The notes: generated from the sequence alone by a model not told the origin. A DNA stretch of 64,000 nucleotides from Pseudomonas sp. MUP55 (GCF_034043515.1 NZ_CP138214.1:4216001-4280000), one strand, 5' to 3'. Counted from the first letter of the stretch, positions 25,699 through 35,094 are shown. A program made the numbers and translations.

Positions 25699-26988
25699 AT
25701 GGATATCAAACAGCTCTGGCTCAAGGCCCAAGACCTTTGGGGCGCCCTCGACGAACACCCGGTCCTGCATTCCAGCCTCGGCTTGCTGGTGTTGCTGGCG
25801 CTGGCACTGTTGGTGGGACGCGTGGCGCGTTATCTCATCCTGCACGCCGTCAAATTGCTCGGCCGGCAACCGGCCCTGCACTGGCTCAACGACCTGCGGC
25901 ACAACAAGGTCTTTCATCGCCTGGCGCAGATGACGCCGTCCCTGGTGATCCAGTTTGGTCTGTACCTGGTGCCGGACCTGAGCAAGACCGCCATCCTGTT
26001 CATCGGCAACGTGGCGCTGGCAATCACCATCCTGTTCATGGTGCTGTCGATGAGTGCCCTGCTCAACGCGCTGCTGGATATCTACGCGCGTACCGAACAC
26101 GCCCGCACCCGCTCGATCAAGGGGTATGTGCAGCTGGCGAAGATGGTGCTGTTCGTGTTTGGCGCGATCATCATTGTCGCCACCCTGATCGACCGCTCGC
26201 CACTGTTGCTGCTCTCGGGCCTGGGTGCGATGTCGGCGGTGATCCTGTTGGTGTACAAGGACACCCTGCTGTCGTTCGTCGCCAGCGTGCAGTTGACCAG
26301 CAACGACATGCTGCGGGTCGGTGACTGGATCGAAATGCCCCAGGTCGGTGCCGACGGCGATGTGGTGGATATCACCCTGCACACGGTCAAGGTGCAGAAC
26401 TTCGACAAGACCATCGTCTCCATTCCCACCTGGCGCCTGATGTCCGAATCGTTCAAGAACTGGCGCGGCATGCAGGCCTCCGGAGGCCGGCGCATCAAGC
26501 GCAGCCTGTTCATCGACGCAAGCGGCGTACGCTTTTTGCGCGATGACGAAGAAGTGCGCATGACCCAGGTGCACCTGCTCACCGGCTACATCAGCCGCAA
26601 GCAGGCCGAACTCAAGGCCTGGAACGAGGCCCAGGGGCACAGCGCGCAACTGTCGGCCAACCGCCGTCGCATGACCAACCTGGGGACTTTCCGCGCCTAT
26701 GCCCTGGCGTACCTGCAAAGCCACCCGGACATCCAGCCGAACATGACCTGCATGGTGCGCCAGATGCAAACCACGGCTCAGGGTGTGCCGCTGGAAATCT
26801 ACTGCTTCACCCGCACCACGGCGTGGGCGGATTACGAGCGGATCCAGGGCGATATTTTCGATTATCTGTTGGCGGTGTTGCCGGAGTTTGGCTTGAGCCT
26901 GTATCAGCAGCCAAGCGGCACGGACCTGCGCGGCGGGATATTTGCGCTGACGCAAAATGCCCAGGCCGTGGAAAGCCTGGAGCATTGA
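25699..26988 (+). CDS. Mechanosensitive ion channel, YbdG/MscM type
   Basis: A 429-aa inner-membrane channel. An N-terminal set of about five hydrophobic helices is followed by the MscS core: pore-lining LLLLSGLGAMSAVILLVYKD, then the beta domain RVGDWIEMPQVGADGDVVDI and TLHTVKVQNFDKTIVSIPTW. The insertion after VRFLRDDEEVRMTQ is typical of the YbdG subgroup, which protects against mild hypo-osmotic shock. The start is the ATG giving MDIKQLWLKAQDLWG. It is divergent from the DEAD-box gene with a 192-bp gap. Confidence 0.9.
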   Translation: MDIKQLWLKAQDLWGALDEHPVLHSSLGLLVLLALALLVGRVARYLILHAVKLLGRQPALHWLNDLRHNKVFHRLAQMTPSLVIQFGLYLVPDLSKTAILFIGNVALAITILFMVLSMSALLNALLDIYARTEHARTRSIKGYVQLAKMVLFVFGAIIIVATLIDRSPLLLLSGLGAMSAVILLVYKDTLLSFVASVQLTSNDMLRVGDWIEMPQVGADGDVVDITLHTVKVQNFDKTIVSIPTWRLMSESFKNWRGMQASGGRRIKRSLFIDASGVRFLRDDEEVRMTQVHLLTGYISRKQAELKAWNEAQGHSAQLSANRRRMTNLGTFRAYALAYLQSHPDIQPNMTCMVRQMQTTAQGVPLEIYCFTRTTAWADYERIQGDIFDYLLAVLPEFGLSLYQQPSGTDLRGGIFALTQNAQAVESLEH

Positions 26989-27014
26989 TCACCTGTGAAC
27001 ACGGGCTGCAACCC

Positions 27015-27878
27015 TCAGGTCGCAGACGCTCGCTTAATGCCCAATCGGCTGATCCACACTGCCGCCAGAATCACCAGGCCGCCCAGGGCCAGCCTTCCCA
27101 GCGGCTCATGCTGGTTCCAGATGAGCAGGTTCAACAGCAGCCCCACCGGCACATGCAGGTTATTCACCACTGCCAGGGTGCCACCATTGACCAGGCAGGC
27201 GCCCTTGTTCCACCAGTACATGCCCAGCGCAGTGCTGACCACCCCCAGGAACACCAGCACACCCCATTGCAGCGGCGCCTGGGGCAGGAAGTCCGCCTTG
27301 CCGAATAGCAGGAACGCGGGCAACACCACCAGCAAGGCGCCCAGGTAGAAATAACCGAAGCGCCGGTAGTGCGGCTGATCACTCGGGTAGCGCGCCACCA
27401 GGTGCTTGTACATGACCTGCCCGGCAGCGTAGGTGAAGTTGGCCAATTGCAGCAGCAAGAAGCCCATCAGGAAGTTCGGGGTGATCTGGTCGAAGCGAAT
27501 CACCGCCGCGCCCGCCACCGCCACCAGCGCAGCGACCAGCGCCCAGGGATTGAAGCGTCGATTGAGCGCATCTTCGATCAAGGTCACGTGCAAGGGCGTG
27601 AGGATCGTGAACAACAATACCTCCGGCACCGTCAGCACACGAAAGCTCAGATAGAGGCACACATAGGTCACGCCAAACTGCAGTGCACCGATGATTAGCA
27701 TGCTGCGCATGAAGGCCGGTTCCACCGAGCGCCAGCGGGTCAGCGGGATAAAGATCAGCCCGGCCAGCACCACGCGCACCAGCACCGCGAAGTAGCTGTC
27801 GACGTGACCGGCGAGGTATTCGCCGATCAAGCTGAAGGAAAAAGCCTGAATCAGAGTGACAACCAGTAGATAGCCCAT
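27015..27878 (-). CDS. DMT-superfamily (EamA) transporter
   Basis: A 287-aa inner-membrane protein with ten hydrophobic helices in two EamA repeats. Features are IQAFSFSLIGEYLAG at the start, VPEVLLFTILTPLHVTLIED in repeat one, and STALGMYWWNKGACLVNGG with NNLHVPVGLLLNLLIW in repeat two. It is similar to proteins labelled carboxylate/amino acid/amine transporters. Substrate unknown. It is convergent with the channel gene, 26 bp away. Confidence 0.85.
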   Translation of the reverse strand: MGYLLVVTLIQAFSFSLIGEYLAGHVDSYFAVLVRVVLAGLIFIPLTRWRSVEPAFMRSMLIIGALQFGVTYVCLYLSFRVLTVPEVLLFTILTPLHVTLIEDALNRRFNPWALVAALVAVAGAAVIRFDQITPNFLMGFLLLQLANFTYAAGQVMYKHLVARYPSDQPHYRRFGYFYLGALLVVLPAFLLFGKADFLPQAPLQWGVLVFLGVVSTALGMYWWNKGACLVNGGTLAVVNNLHVPVGLLLNLLIWNQHEPLGRLALGGLVILAAVWISRLGIKRASAT

Positions 27879-27940
27879 GTGCGCCTCGCTTCGAATGGGC
27901 GCGACATTAAAGCTTTTCGATGTTTGAAGAAACTCAGGGC

Positions 27941-27975
27941 AAAAAAAACCCGACCTCGCTAAAGCGGCAGTCGGG
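27941..27975 (-). terminator. Intrinsic terminator after azoR
   Basis: Read on the minus strand: CCCGAC stem, 15-base loop, GTCGGG, then a run of eight T. It lies about 105 bp downstream of the azoreductase stop and upstream of the DMT gene. Confidence 0.8.
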
Positions 27976-28080
27976 CAGGAGCACTCAGGAGCACAAGTGC
28001 AAAGGGAGGTTCTGTACGCGTACTTGAAGGGATTGCGTGGGGCTAGATAAACATTGGCGGATTATCTGGCGATTAAAGGA

Positions 28081-28680
28081 TCAGGCCACCTGTGCGAGCA
28101 GGGCTTTGGCATGGTTGATACCTTTTTCCTGGAAATCACCGCTCAGGTTCACCCCTTCGGCATGAATGAAGGTGACGTCGTGAATCCCGATAAAGGCCAT
28201 CACTTGGCGCAGGTACGGTTCCTGATGGTCCGATGCTGCACCGGTGTGAATGCCGCCACGGGCAGTGAGCACGATGGCGCGCTTGCCGGTGAGTAAACCT
28301 TGCGGCCCGGTAGCGGTGTACTTGAAGGTCACCCCGGCGCGCAACACATGATCCAGCCAGGCCTTGAGGGTGCTGGGGATGGCGAAGTTGTACATCGGTG
28401 CGGCCATCACCAGGACGTCGGCAGCCAGCAGTTCATCGGTCAATTCGTTGGAGCGGTCCAGGGACGCCTGTTCGATCGGGCTGCGCTGCTCGGCAGGTTT
28501 CATCCAGCCGCCCAGCAGGTTGGCGTCCAGATGGGGCACCGGGTTGAGCGCCACGTCGCGCACCGTGATCTGATCGCCTGGGTGGGACGCCTGCCATTGG
28601 CTGATGAACTGCTGGGTCAGTTGGCGGGAAATCGAATCCTGCTGGCGAGCGCTGCTTTCGATGATCAGAACGTTGGACAT
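28081..28680 (-). CDS. azoR: FMN-dependent NADH-azoreductase
   Basis: A 199-aa flavodoxin-fold enzyme reducing azo dyes and quinones with NADH through FMN. Features are the N-terminal phosphate-binding loop IIESSARQQDSISRQL, the FMN loop AAPMYNFAIPSTLKAWLDHV, and LTARGGIHTG near the third FMN contact. Length matches AzoR (about 200). Pseudomonads carry several paralogues, so specificity cannot be set. The LysR gene at 29196 is a plausible regulator, though another small gene lies between them. Confidence 0.9.
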   Translation of the reverse strand: MSNVLIIESSARQQDSISRQLTQQFISQWQASHPGDQITVRDVALNPVPHLDANLLGGWMKPAEQRSPIEQASLDRSNELTDELLAADVLVMAAPMYNFAIPSTLKAWLDHVLRAGVTFKYTATGPQGLLTGKRAIVLTARGGIHTGAASDHQEPYLRQVMAFIGIHDVTFIHAEGVNLSGDFQEKGINHAKALLAQVA

Positions 28681-28831
28681 GGCTATGTAGGCTCCATCGG
28701 TAAATGCTGTAAGTCGATGGAGAAAAGATTAACCACGGACGGTTCGATTAAAAAGCGCAAAAAACTGCTATAAACCATCTAGAAATTTGTTCATAAGCGG
28801 AGTATTCCTTAAGGCATGCTCCGCTTTCGCG

Positions 28832-29146
28832 TTATTTCGGCGTGCAGCTCAGGGCGATTCGCATCTTTATGATCGCGCGGTTGAACTTGACCGTGGTGTT
28901 GGTGCTTTTGCCCGCGGGTACGCTGACGGTACGCCGGCGCGGCGATTCAGGGCCGTTGGTGAAGACGACCGAACACACAGCATCTTGAGTGCCATAGTTG
29001 TTCAGTTGAATCGAACTGATATCGCCGTCTACATCGGACGCCGTGTAATCGATGCTTACACCCTCGATTTTTTTAGTCACGTCGATGGGATAGGCAAACG
29101 CGCTCATCGGCGGCAGCGCCAGCAACACACAACACAATTTTCTCAT
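28832..29146 (-). CDS. Small secreted beta-sandwich-like protein, unknown function
   Basis: A 104-aa protein with signal peptide MRKLCCVLLALPPMSAFAY (cleavage near AFA). The mature part is strand-rich: VSIDYTASDVDGDISSIQLN, QDAVCSVVFTNGPESPRRRT, VSVPAGKSTNTTVKFNRAII. Similar proteins in pseudomonads have been mislabelled 3-phosphoglycerate kinase; nothing kinase-like is present here. Two cysteines (in DAVCSV and ALSCTP) may pair. The ATG chosen has GGAG eight bases upstream. Confidence 0.7.
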   Translation of the reverse strand: MRKLCCVLLALPPMSAFAYPIDVTKKIEGVSIDYTASDVDGDISSIQLNNYGTQDAVCSVVFTNGPESPRRRTVSVPAGKSTNTTVKFNRAIIKMRIALSCTPK

Positions 29147-29195
29147 TCGGCAGTCTCCAATAAGGACTGTCAGCTTAGGACAAGAGGAGCTCATC

Positions 29196-30119
29196 TTGAA
29201 AGCGCCCCGCGTTACCCTCGATCAATGGCGCACGCTGCAAGCGGTGGTCGACCATGGCGGCTTCGCCCAGGCGGCCGAAGCGCTGCACCGTTCGCAGTCC
29301 TCGGTGAGCTACACCGTGGCGCGCATGCAGGACCAGCTCGGCGTGCCGCTGCTGCGCATCGACGGGCGCAAGGCGGTCCTCACCGATGCGGGTGAAGTGC
29401 TGCTGCGCCGCTCTCGCCAATTGGTGAAAAACGCCAGCCAGCTGGAAGACCTTGCCCATCATATGGAGCAAGGCTGGGAGGCCGAAGTGCGCCTGGTGGT
29501 GGATGCGGCCTATCCCAACGCGCGCCTGGTGCGCGCCCTCACCGCCTTCATGCCGCAGAGCCGAGGATGTCGGGTGCGGCTGCGTGAGGAAGTGCTGTCG
29601 GGCGTCGAGGAGCTATTGATAGAAGGCGTGGCCGACCTGGCGATTTGCGGTTTCAGTATTCCCGGTTACCTGGGCACCGAAATGAGCGACGTGGAATTTA
29701 TCGCCGTGGCCCACCCCGAACATGCGTTGCACCGCATGAACCGTGAGTTGAGCTTCCAGGACCTGGAGAGCCAGATGCAAGTGGTCATCCGTGACTCCGG
29801 CCGCCAGCAACCGCGGGATGTGGGTTGGCTCGGCGCCGAACAGCGCTGGACCGTCGGCAGCCTGGCCACCGCCGCCGCGTTCGTGGGCAGCGGCCTGGGG
29901 TTTGCCTGGCTGCCCCGGCACATGATCGAGCGCGAACTTGCCGAAGGCGTACTCAAGCAACTGCCGCTGGAACAGGGCGCCAGCCGCCACCCCACGTTCT
30001 ATCTGTATTCGAACAAGGACAAGCCCCTGGGGCCGGCGACGCAGATCCTCGTCGAATTGCTGCGTACCTTTGATACCGCTCCGCTGGACGCGCCCTTCGC
30101 GGCCCCTCGGCAAGCCTGA
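29196..30119 (+). CDS. LysR-family transcriptional regulator
   Basis: A 307-aa LysR regulator starting at TTG, with GAGGAG six bases upstream. The N-terminal helix-turn-helix is in LDQWRTLQAVVDHGGFAQAA and HRSQSSVSYTVARMQDQLGV. The effector domain includes VDAAYPNARLVRALTAFMPQ and a conserved FVGSGLGFAWLPRHMIE. It is divergent from the small secreted-protein gene and separated by it from azoR. An alpha/beta hydrolase follows 14 bp downstream. Similar regulators often control nearby oxidoreductases; this is inference. Confidence 0.88.
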   Translation: MKAPRVTLDQWRTLQAVVDHGGFAQAAEALHRSQSSVSYTVARMQDQLGVPLLRIDGRKAVLTDAGEVLLRRSRQLVKNASQLEDLAHHMEQGWEAEVRLVVDAAYPNARLVRALTAFMPQSRGCRVRLREEVLSGVEELLIEGVADLAICGFSIPGYLGTEMSDVEFIAVAHPEHALHRMNRELSFQDLESQMQVVIRDSGRQQPRDVGWLGAEQRWTVGSLATAAAFVGSGLGFAWLPRHMIERELAEGVLKQLPLEQGASRHPTFYLYSNKDKPLGPATQILVELLRTFDTAPLDAPFAAPRQA

Positions 30120-30133
30120 AACGGAGTTCACCC

Positions 30134-30946
30134 ATGGTTTGGTTCGATCATGAAGGTTGCAGCCTGCACTACGAGGAATACGGCCACGGCGCCCCGCTGA
30201 TCCTGATCCATGGCCTGGGTTCAAGCAGCCAGGACTGGGAACTGCAAGTGCCCGTGCTGGCCAGGCACTATCGCCTGATCGTGGTGGATGTGCGCGGGCA
30301 CGGCCGTTCCGACAAACCTCGCGAGCGCTACAGCATCAAGGGATTCATGCTCGACCTGAACGCCCTGATCGAACACCTGGCCCTGCCACCAGCCCATGTG
30401 GTCGGCCTGTCCATGGGCGGCATGATCGCCTTCCAGCTGGCGGTGGACGAGCCTGCGCAGGTCAAAAGCCTGTGCATCGTCAACAGCGCGCCCGAGGTCA
30501 AGGTGCGCAGCGCCGCAGACTATTGGCAGTGGGCCAAGCGCCGCAGCCTGGCCCGTCTGCTCAGCCCGAGGACCATCGGCAAGGCCCTGGGCGAGAGGCT
30601 GTTTCCCAAGGCAGGGCAGTCCGACCTGCGCCGCAGGATGGCCGAACGCTGGGCGAGCAATGACCAACGTGCTTATCTCGCCAGCTTCGACGCGATTGTA
30701 GGCTGGGGCGTGCAGGAACATCTTTGCACCATCACCTGTCCAACCCTGGTCATCAGCGCCGACCACGATTACACCCCCGTTGCGCAGAAAGAAATCTATG
30801 TAAAACTGCTGCCCAACGCGCGACTGGTGGTGATTGAAGATTCCCGCCATGCCACGCCCCTGGATCAACCCGAAGTCTTTAACACTACCCTGCTCGACTT
30901 TCTACAGACCGTCGACGCCACTACCAGGATCACTGACCCATGCTGA
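30134..30946 (+). CDS. Alpha/beta hydrolase
   Basis: A 270-aa soluble alpha/beta-fold hydrolase. Oxyanion motif [28 protein letters not shown], nucleophile Ser in [13 protein letters not shown], acid Asp in [11 protein letters not shown], and His in [13 protein letters not shown]. It resembles 3-oxoadipate enol-lactonase/esterase-like enzymes, but no pathway genes are near. It lies 14 bp after the LysR gene and overlaps ppiA by 7 bp, so a small operon is likely. Confidence 0.88.
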   Translation: MVWFDHEGCSLHYEEYGHGAPLILIHGLGSSSQDWELQVPVLARHYRLIVVDVRGHGRSDKPRERYSIKGFMLDLNALIEHLALPPAHVVGLSMGGMIAFQLAVDEPAQVKSLCIVNSAPEVKVRSAADYWQWAKRRSLARLLSPRTIGKALGERLFPKAGQSDLRRRMAERWASNDQRAYLASFDAIVGWGVQEHLCTITCPTLVISADHDYTPVAQKEIYVKLLPNARLVVIEDSRHATPLDQPEVFNTTLLDFLQTVDATTRITDPC

Positions 30947-31503
30947 AAAAAATCGCCTTCTTTGCCGGTTCCGTTTTGTTCGCTGCCAACCTGATGGCGG
31001 CCGAACCCGCCAAGGCGCCCCACGTATTGATCTCCACCACCAATGGCGACATTGAAATCGAACTGGACCCGGTCAAGGCGCCGATCAGTACCAAGAATTT
31101 TCTCGCCTACGTCGACAAAGGCTTCTACACCAACACGATCTTCCACCGCGTGATCCCGGGCTTCATGGTCCAGGGCGGCGGCTTCACCCAGCAGATGTCG
31201 CAAAAGCCGACCGAAGCGCCGATCAAGAACGAAGCCAGCAACGGCCTGCATAACGTGCGCGGCACGCTGTCGATGGCACGCACCTCGAACCCGGATTCGG
31301 CCACCAGCCAGTTCTTCATCAACGTGGCCGACAATGCCTTTCTCGACCCGGGTCGCGACGCCGGTTACGCCGTATTCGCCAAAGTGGTCAAGGGCATGGA
31401 CGTGGTCGACATCATCGTCAACTCCCAGACCACCACCAAGCAAGGCATGCAGAACGTGCCAATCGATCCTGTCCTGATCAAGTCGGCCAAGCGCATCGAC
31501 TGA
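30940..31503 (+). CDS. ppiA: Periplasmic peptidyl-prolyl cis-trans isomerase A (cyclophilin)
   Basis: A 187-aa cyclophilin with signal peptide [20 protein letters not shown]. Catalytic motif [16 protein letters not shown] (Arg of FHRV), then [20 protein letters not shown] and the substrate loop [12 protein letters not shown]. It catalyses proline isomerisation during folding in the periplasm. It overlaps the preceding hydrolase gene by 7 bp. A GCACGTTGCC hairpin follows at 31521. Confidence 0.94.
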   Translation: MLKKIAFFAGSVLFAANLMAAEPAKAPHVLISTTNGDIEIELDPVKAPISTKNFLAYVDKGFYTNTIFHRVIPGFMVQGGGFTQQMSQKPTEAPIKNEASNGLHNVRGTLSMARTSNPDSATSQFFINVADNAFLDPGRDAGYAVFAKVVKGMDVVDIIVNSQTTTKQGMQNVPIDPVLIKSAKRID

Positions 31504-31520
31504 GGTCTGCAGGAAGCTTT

Positions 31521-31545
31521 GCACGTTGCCCGCAAGGCAACGTGC
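31521..31545. terminator. Hairpin after ppiA (weak terminator or attenuator)
   Basis: GCACGTTGCC-CGCAA-GGCAACGTGC forms a perfect 10-bp stem, followed by ACATTT rather than a clean T run. A second small hairpin (GCCCGC-ACG-GCGGGC, 31561-31575) lies just before the ABC gene. They may reduce read-through or set transcript ends. Confidence 0.5.
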
Positions 31546-31585
31546 ACATTTGAAAGGAGAGCCCGCACGGCGGGCGTCAAGCCTA

Positions 31586-33418
31586 ATGCTCTATCGTCGT
31601 TTTGAACAACTGATCGACATCTTCCGCGACGCTCCCAGCGCGGCCCCTCCCGACCAAGTCCTGCCCTTCTATCTCTACTACCTGCGTCAGGTGTGGCCGC
31701 ATTTTGCCGCCCTGCTGGTGGTGGGCCTGATCGGGGCCCTGATCGAAGTGGCCCTGTTCAGCTACCTGAGCCGCATCATCGATCTGGCGCAGGGCACGCC
31801 ACCCGCCAATTTCTTTCAGGTCCACAGCACCGAGCTGATCTGGATGGCAGTGGTCGCGCTATTGCTGCGCCCGATCTTCGGCGCCCTGCATGATTTGCTG
31901 GTGCACCAGACCATCAGCCCCGGCATGACCAGCCTGATTCGCTGGCAGAACCACAGCTACGTGCTCAAGCAGAGCCTGAATTTCTTCCAGAACGACTTCG
32001 CCGGGCGTATTGCCCAGCGCATCATGCAAACCGGCAACTCCCTGCGCGACTCCGCCGTGGCGGCGGTGGATGCGATCTGGCACGTGGCAATCTACGCCAT
32101 CAGTTCGCTGGTGCTGTTCGCCGAAGCCGACTGGCGCCTGATGATCCCGCTGGTGACCTGGATCATCTGCTACAGCCTGACGTTGCGTTACTTCGTGCCT
32201 CGTGTGAAGGAACGCTCGGTGATTTCCTCCGAGGCGCGCTCCAAGCTGATGGGCCGCATCGTCGACGGCTATACCAATATCACCACCTTGAAGCTGTTCG
32301 CCCATACCCAGTACGAGCAGCAGTACGCCAAGGAAGCGATCATCGAGCAGACCGGAAAAACCCAGCTGGCCAGCCGCGTGGTCACCAGCATGGACGTGGT
32401 GATCACCACCATGAACGGCCTGTTGATCGTCACCACCACCGGCCTGGCCCTGTGGTTGTGGACGCAGTCGCTGATTTCCGTGGGCGCGATTGCCCTGGCC
32501 ACCGGCCTGGTGATTCGTATCGTCAACATGTCCGGCTGGATCATGTGGGTGGTCAACGGCATTTTCGAAAATATCGGCATGGTGCAGGACGGCCTGAAAA
32601 CCATTGCCCAGCCGCTGGCCGTGATCGACCGCGACAACGCCCCGCCGCTGAGCGTACCCCATGGCGAAGTGCGTTTTGAGCAGGTGGATTTTCATTACGG
32701 CAAGACGAGCGGGATCATTGGTGGCCTCAACCTGGAGATCAAGGCGGGGGAAAAAATCGGCCTGATCGGCCCATCCGGCGCGGGCAAGTCGACCCTGGTC
32801 AACCTGCTGCTGCGCCTGTACGACCTGCAGGGCGGACGCATCCTCATCGACGGCCAGAACATTGCCGAAGTGGCCCAGGAAAGCCTGCGTGCACAGATCG
32901 GCATGATCACCCAGGACACTTCACTGCTGCACCGCTCGATTCGCGACAATCTGCTGTACGGCAAGCCGGACGCAACCGATGAAGAACTCTGGGCCGCCGT
33001 ACACAAAGCGCGCGCCGACGAGTTTATCCCGCTGCTGTCGGACTCCGAGGGCCGTACCGGGCTGGATGCCCACGTGGGCGAGCGCGGGGTGAAACTCTCC
33101 GGCGGGCAACGCCAACGGATCGCCATTGCCCGCGTGCTGCTCAAGGACGCGCCGATTTTGATCATGGACGAAGCCACCTCAGCGCTGGACTCCGAGGTGG
33201 AAGCCGCGATCCAGGAGAGCCTGGAAACCCTGATGCAGGGCAAGACCGTGATCGCGATTGCACACCGCTTGTCGACCATTGCGCGGATGGACCGGCTGGT
33301 GGTGCTGGAAAAAGGCCAGATCGCCGAGACGGGCAGCCACGCCGAGCTGCTGGCCCATGGTGGGCTGTATGCAAGGTTGTGGCAGCATCAGACCGGTGGG
33401 TTTGTCGGCATCGACTGA
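31586..33418 (+). CDS. ABC transporter with fused permease and ATPase domains
   Basis: A 610-aa half-transporter, expected to dimerise. The N-terminal about 340 residues form a six-helix type-1 exporter domain (FAALLVVGLIGALIEVALFS and others). The C-terminal ATPase has Walker A GPSGAGKST (about 395), signature LSGGQRQRIA (about 504), Walker B ILIMDEATSALD (about 522) and the H-loop IAIAHRLSTIA. Similar to MsbA/lipid- or drug-type exporters; the substrate cannot be named. The ATG at 31586 is preferred over an upstream start that would translate the hairpin region. The ribosome site is weak. Confidence 0.9.
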   Translation: MLYRRFEQLIDIFRDAPSAAPPDQVLPFYLYYLRQVWPHFAALLVVGLIGALIEVALFSYLSRIIDLAQGTPPANFFQVHSTELIWMAVVALLLRPIFGALHDLLVHQTISPGMTSLIRWQNHSYVLKQSLNFFQNDFAGRIAQRIMQTGNSLRDSAVAAVDAIWHVAIYAISSLVLFAEADWRLMIPLVTWIICYSLTLRYFVPRVKERSVISSEARSKLMGRIVDGYTNITTLKLFAHTQYEQQYAKEAIIEQTGKTQLASRVVTSMDVVITTMNGLLIVTTTGLALWLWTQSLISVGAIALATGLVIRIVNMSGWIMWVVNGIFENIGMVQDGLKTIAQPLAVIDRDNAPPLSVPHGEVRFEQVDFHYGKTSGIIGGLNLEIKAGEKIGLIGPSGAGKSTLVNLLLRLYDLQGGRILIDGQNIAEVAQESLRAQIGMITQDTSLLHRSIRDNLLYGKPDATDEELWAAVHKARADEFIPLLSDSEGRTGLDAHVGERGVKLSGGQRQRIAIARVLLKDAPILIMDEATSALDSEVEAAIQESLETLMQGKTVIAIAHRLSTIARMDRLVVLEKGQIAETGSHAELLAHGGLYARLWQHQTGGFVGID

Positions 33419-33451
33419 ACCCACACCCTCCACGGTGGGAGCAGGCTTGTT

Positions 33452-33545
33452 GTGGCGAGCAAGCTTGCTTGCGCTGGGGTGCGAAGCGCCCCCAAAAAAG
33501 CCGTCTCCAGCTGCGCTGTCGGACGGGAGCAAGCTCCCTCGCCAC
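33452..33545. repeat. REPIN after the ABC transporter gene
   Basis: GTGGCGAGCAAGCTTGCTTG at the left pairs with the complement ending GAGCAAGCTCCCTCGCCAC at the right. A separate GGTGGGAGCAGGCTTG unit lies just before it (from about 33434). The rest of the 339-bp gap to aqpZ (33546-33757) holds no gene that I can see. Confidence 0.85.
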
Positions 33546-33757
33546 CACCAGCTCGCTCTCATATTTGATCGTAATCGGTTAACACAATTTGCACCGCGCG
33601 CCAGTGTCCAAAGGGCCCTGGCGCTTTTTTCACGCCCTGGATTTGTGGCAGAACCGTGCTGTAATCAGTGCAGTGCCCAGAGGGGCGCTGAAGTCAATCT
33701 GCAGGGAGCATCATTGATTTACGGATCCGGTAGAGCGATCTATCAAGGATGTGTCAC

Positions 33758-34459
33758 ATGTCTTTGTTCAAACGTTCAGTCGCAGAGGGCTTGGGTACGT
33801 TCTGGCTGGTGTTGGGCGGTTGCGGGAGTGCGGTGTTGGCCGCAGCGTTTCCCACGGTCGGGATTGGTCTGTTGGGCGTAGCGCTGGCATTCGGCTTGAC
33901 GGTGCTGACCATGGCCGTTGCAATCGGCCATATCAGCGGTTGTCATCTTAACCCGGCAGTATCGGTGGGGCTGGTGGTCGGCGCAAGATTCCCCGCCAGG
34001 GAGCTGCCGGCGTATATCGCGGCGCAAGTCATCGGTGGTGTGATTGCCGCCGCGTTGCTGTACTTCATCGCCAGCGGCAAACCCGGCTTCGAGCTGGCCG
34101 GTGGCCTGGCGTCCAACGGCTACGGCGACCATTCACCCGGTGGCTACTCGATGGCGGCGGGGTTTGTCTGTGAGCTGGTGATGACCACGATGTTCGTACT
34201 GATCATCCTCGGCGCCACCGACAGCCGCGCCCCGAAGGGCCTCGCGCCCATCGCCATCGGCCTGGCGTTGACCCTGATCCATCTGGTCTCCATTCCTGTC
34301 ACCAACACATCGGTCAACCCGGCCCGCAGCACCGGCCCGGCATTGATCGTCGGCGGGTGGGCGATCCAGCAGTTATGGATGTTCTGGCTCGCGCCAATCC
34401 TGGGCGCGGTGATCGCAGGCGTGGTCTATCGATGGCTGGGCAAGGAGCCGCCGGCCTGA
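33758..34459 (+). CDS. aqpZ: Aquaporin Z
   Basis: A 233-aa inner-membrane water channel with six spans. Both NPA boxes are present: [19 protein letters not shown] and [19 protein letters not shown]. The selectivity-filter residues typical of AqpZ (Phe, His, Thr, Arg) are consistent with [23 protein letters not shown] and NPARS. The start [17 protein letters not shown] has AAGGA upstream. It is a single gene followed by a hairpin that is one copy of the 32-bp repeat. Confidence 0.95.
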   Translation: MSLFKRSVAEGLGTFWLVLGGCGSAVLAAAFPTVGIGLLGVALAFGLTVLTMAVAIGHISGCHLNPAVSVGLVVGARFPARELPAYIAAQVIGGVIAAALLYFIASGKPGFELAGGLASNGYGDHSPGGYSMAAGFVCELVMTTMFVLIILGATDSRAPKGLAPIAIGLALTLIHLVSIPVTNTSVNPARSTGPALIVGGWAIQQLWMFWLAPILGAVIAGVVYRWLGKEPPA

Positions 34460-34468
34460 GGTAAACAA

Positions 34469-34500
34469 GCTCAGCCCTGCCGATAAGGCAGGGCTGACCT
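34469..34500. repeat. 32-bp direct repeat, left copy (hairpin after aqpZ)
   Basis: GCTCAGCCCTGCCGATAAGG..GACCT, with an internal stem TCAGCCCTGCC / GGCAGGGCTGA. An identical copy lies at 35095-35126, so the two copies bracket brnTA exactly. The hairpin may act as a terminator for aqpZ, though the T run is poor. Confidence 0.85.
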
Positions 34501-34514
34501 TAAGAGCGTGCTGA

Positions 34515-34763
34515 TCAGCCTTGATGAGCCTGCATGTATTGGCGCAAAAGCTGGTTGATACGAGTCTGGTATCCAGTACCTTGACCTTTGAACCACTCTA
34601 AAACGTCCGCATCAAGTCGAATGGTAACCGCCTGCTTCACCGGAACACGCAGCTCAGCACGCCGAAAAAACTCAGCATCCAGTTCAGGAATTTCACCGGT
34701 ATCGATGTCTTTATCATTCATCTTGGCCAAGCGCTCCCAATCAGTTTTCGATGTTTGCGACAT
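34515..34763 (-). CDS. brnA: BrnA antitoxin
   Basis: An 82-aa antitoxin with a C-terminal ribbon-helix-helix: VKQAVTIRLDADVLEWFKGQ, then GYQTRINQLLRQYMQAH. The N-terminal part (WERLAKMNDKDIDTGEIPEL) would wrap the toxin. BrnA neutralises BrnT and represses the operon together with it. It overlaps the brnT 3' end by 23 bp, the usual coupling. Confidence 0.9.
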   Translation of the reverse strand: MSQTSKTDWERLAKMNDKDIDTGEIPELDAEFFRRAELRVPVKQAVTIRLDADVLEWFKGQGTGYQTRINQLLRQYMQAHQG

Positions 34764-35019
34764 AATATTTGGCCTCCTTCTTGGTTGCTTTTCGGGCAGA
34801 GATGATACGGATCACATCGCCACGCCGTTCGGTGTATACGACCACACCTATCAATAATTTGATCCAGCCAATACCGATCCAGCGCTCTTCACCATAATCC
34901 CCTCGATCATCGCGCAAGGCCAGCATTGGATGCCGAAAGATATCCGGAACGTCATTGAAATCGATGCCGTGCTTAGAAATGTTGGCGTTGTTCTTTGACT
35001 CATCCCACTCAAAATGCAT
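34741..35019 (-). CDS. brnT: BrnT toxin (RelE-like ribonuclease)
   Basis: A 92-aa BrnT toxin beginning MHFEWDESKNNANISKHGID, the family signature. It continues with DVPDIFRHPMLALRDDRGDYGEERWIG and RRGDVIRIISARKATKKEAK, which hold the basic catalytic residues. BrnT cleaves mRNA and blocks translation under stress. The start is the ATG at 35019; an extension by 9 codons would run through the operator palindrome. It is first of the brnT-brnA pair. Confidence 0.9.
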   Translation of the reverse strand: MHFEWDESKNNANISKHGIDFNDVPDIFRHPMLALRDDRGDYGEERWIGIGWIKLLIGVVVYTERRGDVIRIISARKATKKEAKYYVANIEN

Positions 35020-35028
35020 GGCACGCCT

Positions 35029-35048
35029 GTATGTACTTTTGTACATAC
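35029..35048. promoter_or_regulatory. Candidate brnTA operator
   Basis: GTATGTAC-TTTT-GTACATAC: perfect 8-bp arms starting 10 bp upstream of the brnT ATG. The symmetric form suits a ribbon-helix-helix dimer-of-dimers such as BrnA, and the position suits autorepression. Confidence 0.65.
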
Positions 35049-35094
35049 AGACTAGCGCGTTTGGGTCTTGTCAGGCAGCACCGCCAGACAAGTG

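Noticed and set aside
28796..28825. AGCGGAG..CTCCGCT hairpin as terminator of the small secreted-protein gene
   Set aside because: The stem is fine but it is not followed by a T run on the minus strand, so it was not listed as a feature.
34515..35048. A larger genomic island or prophage around brnTA
   Set aside because: No integrase, transposase, tRNA or phage gene is present; only the two TA genes lie between the repeats.
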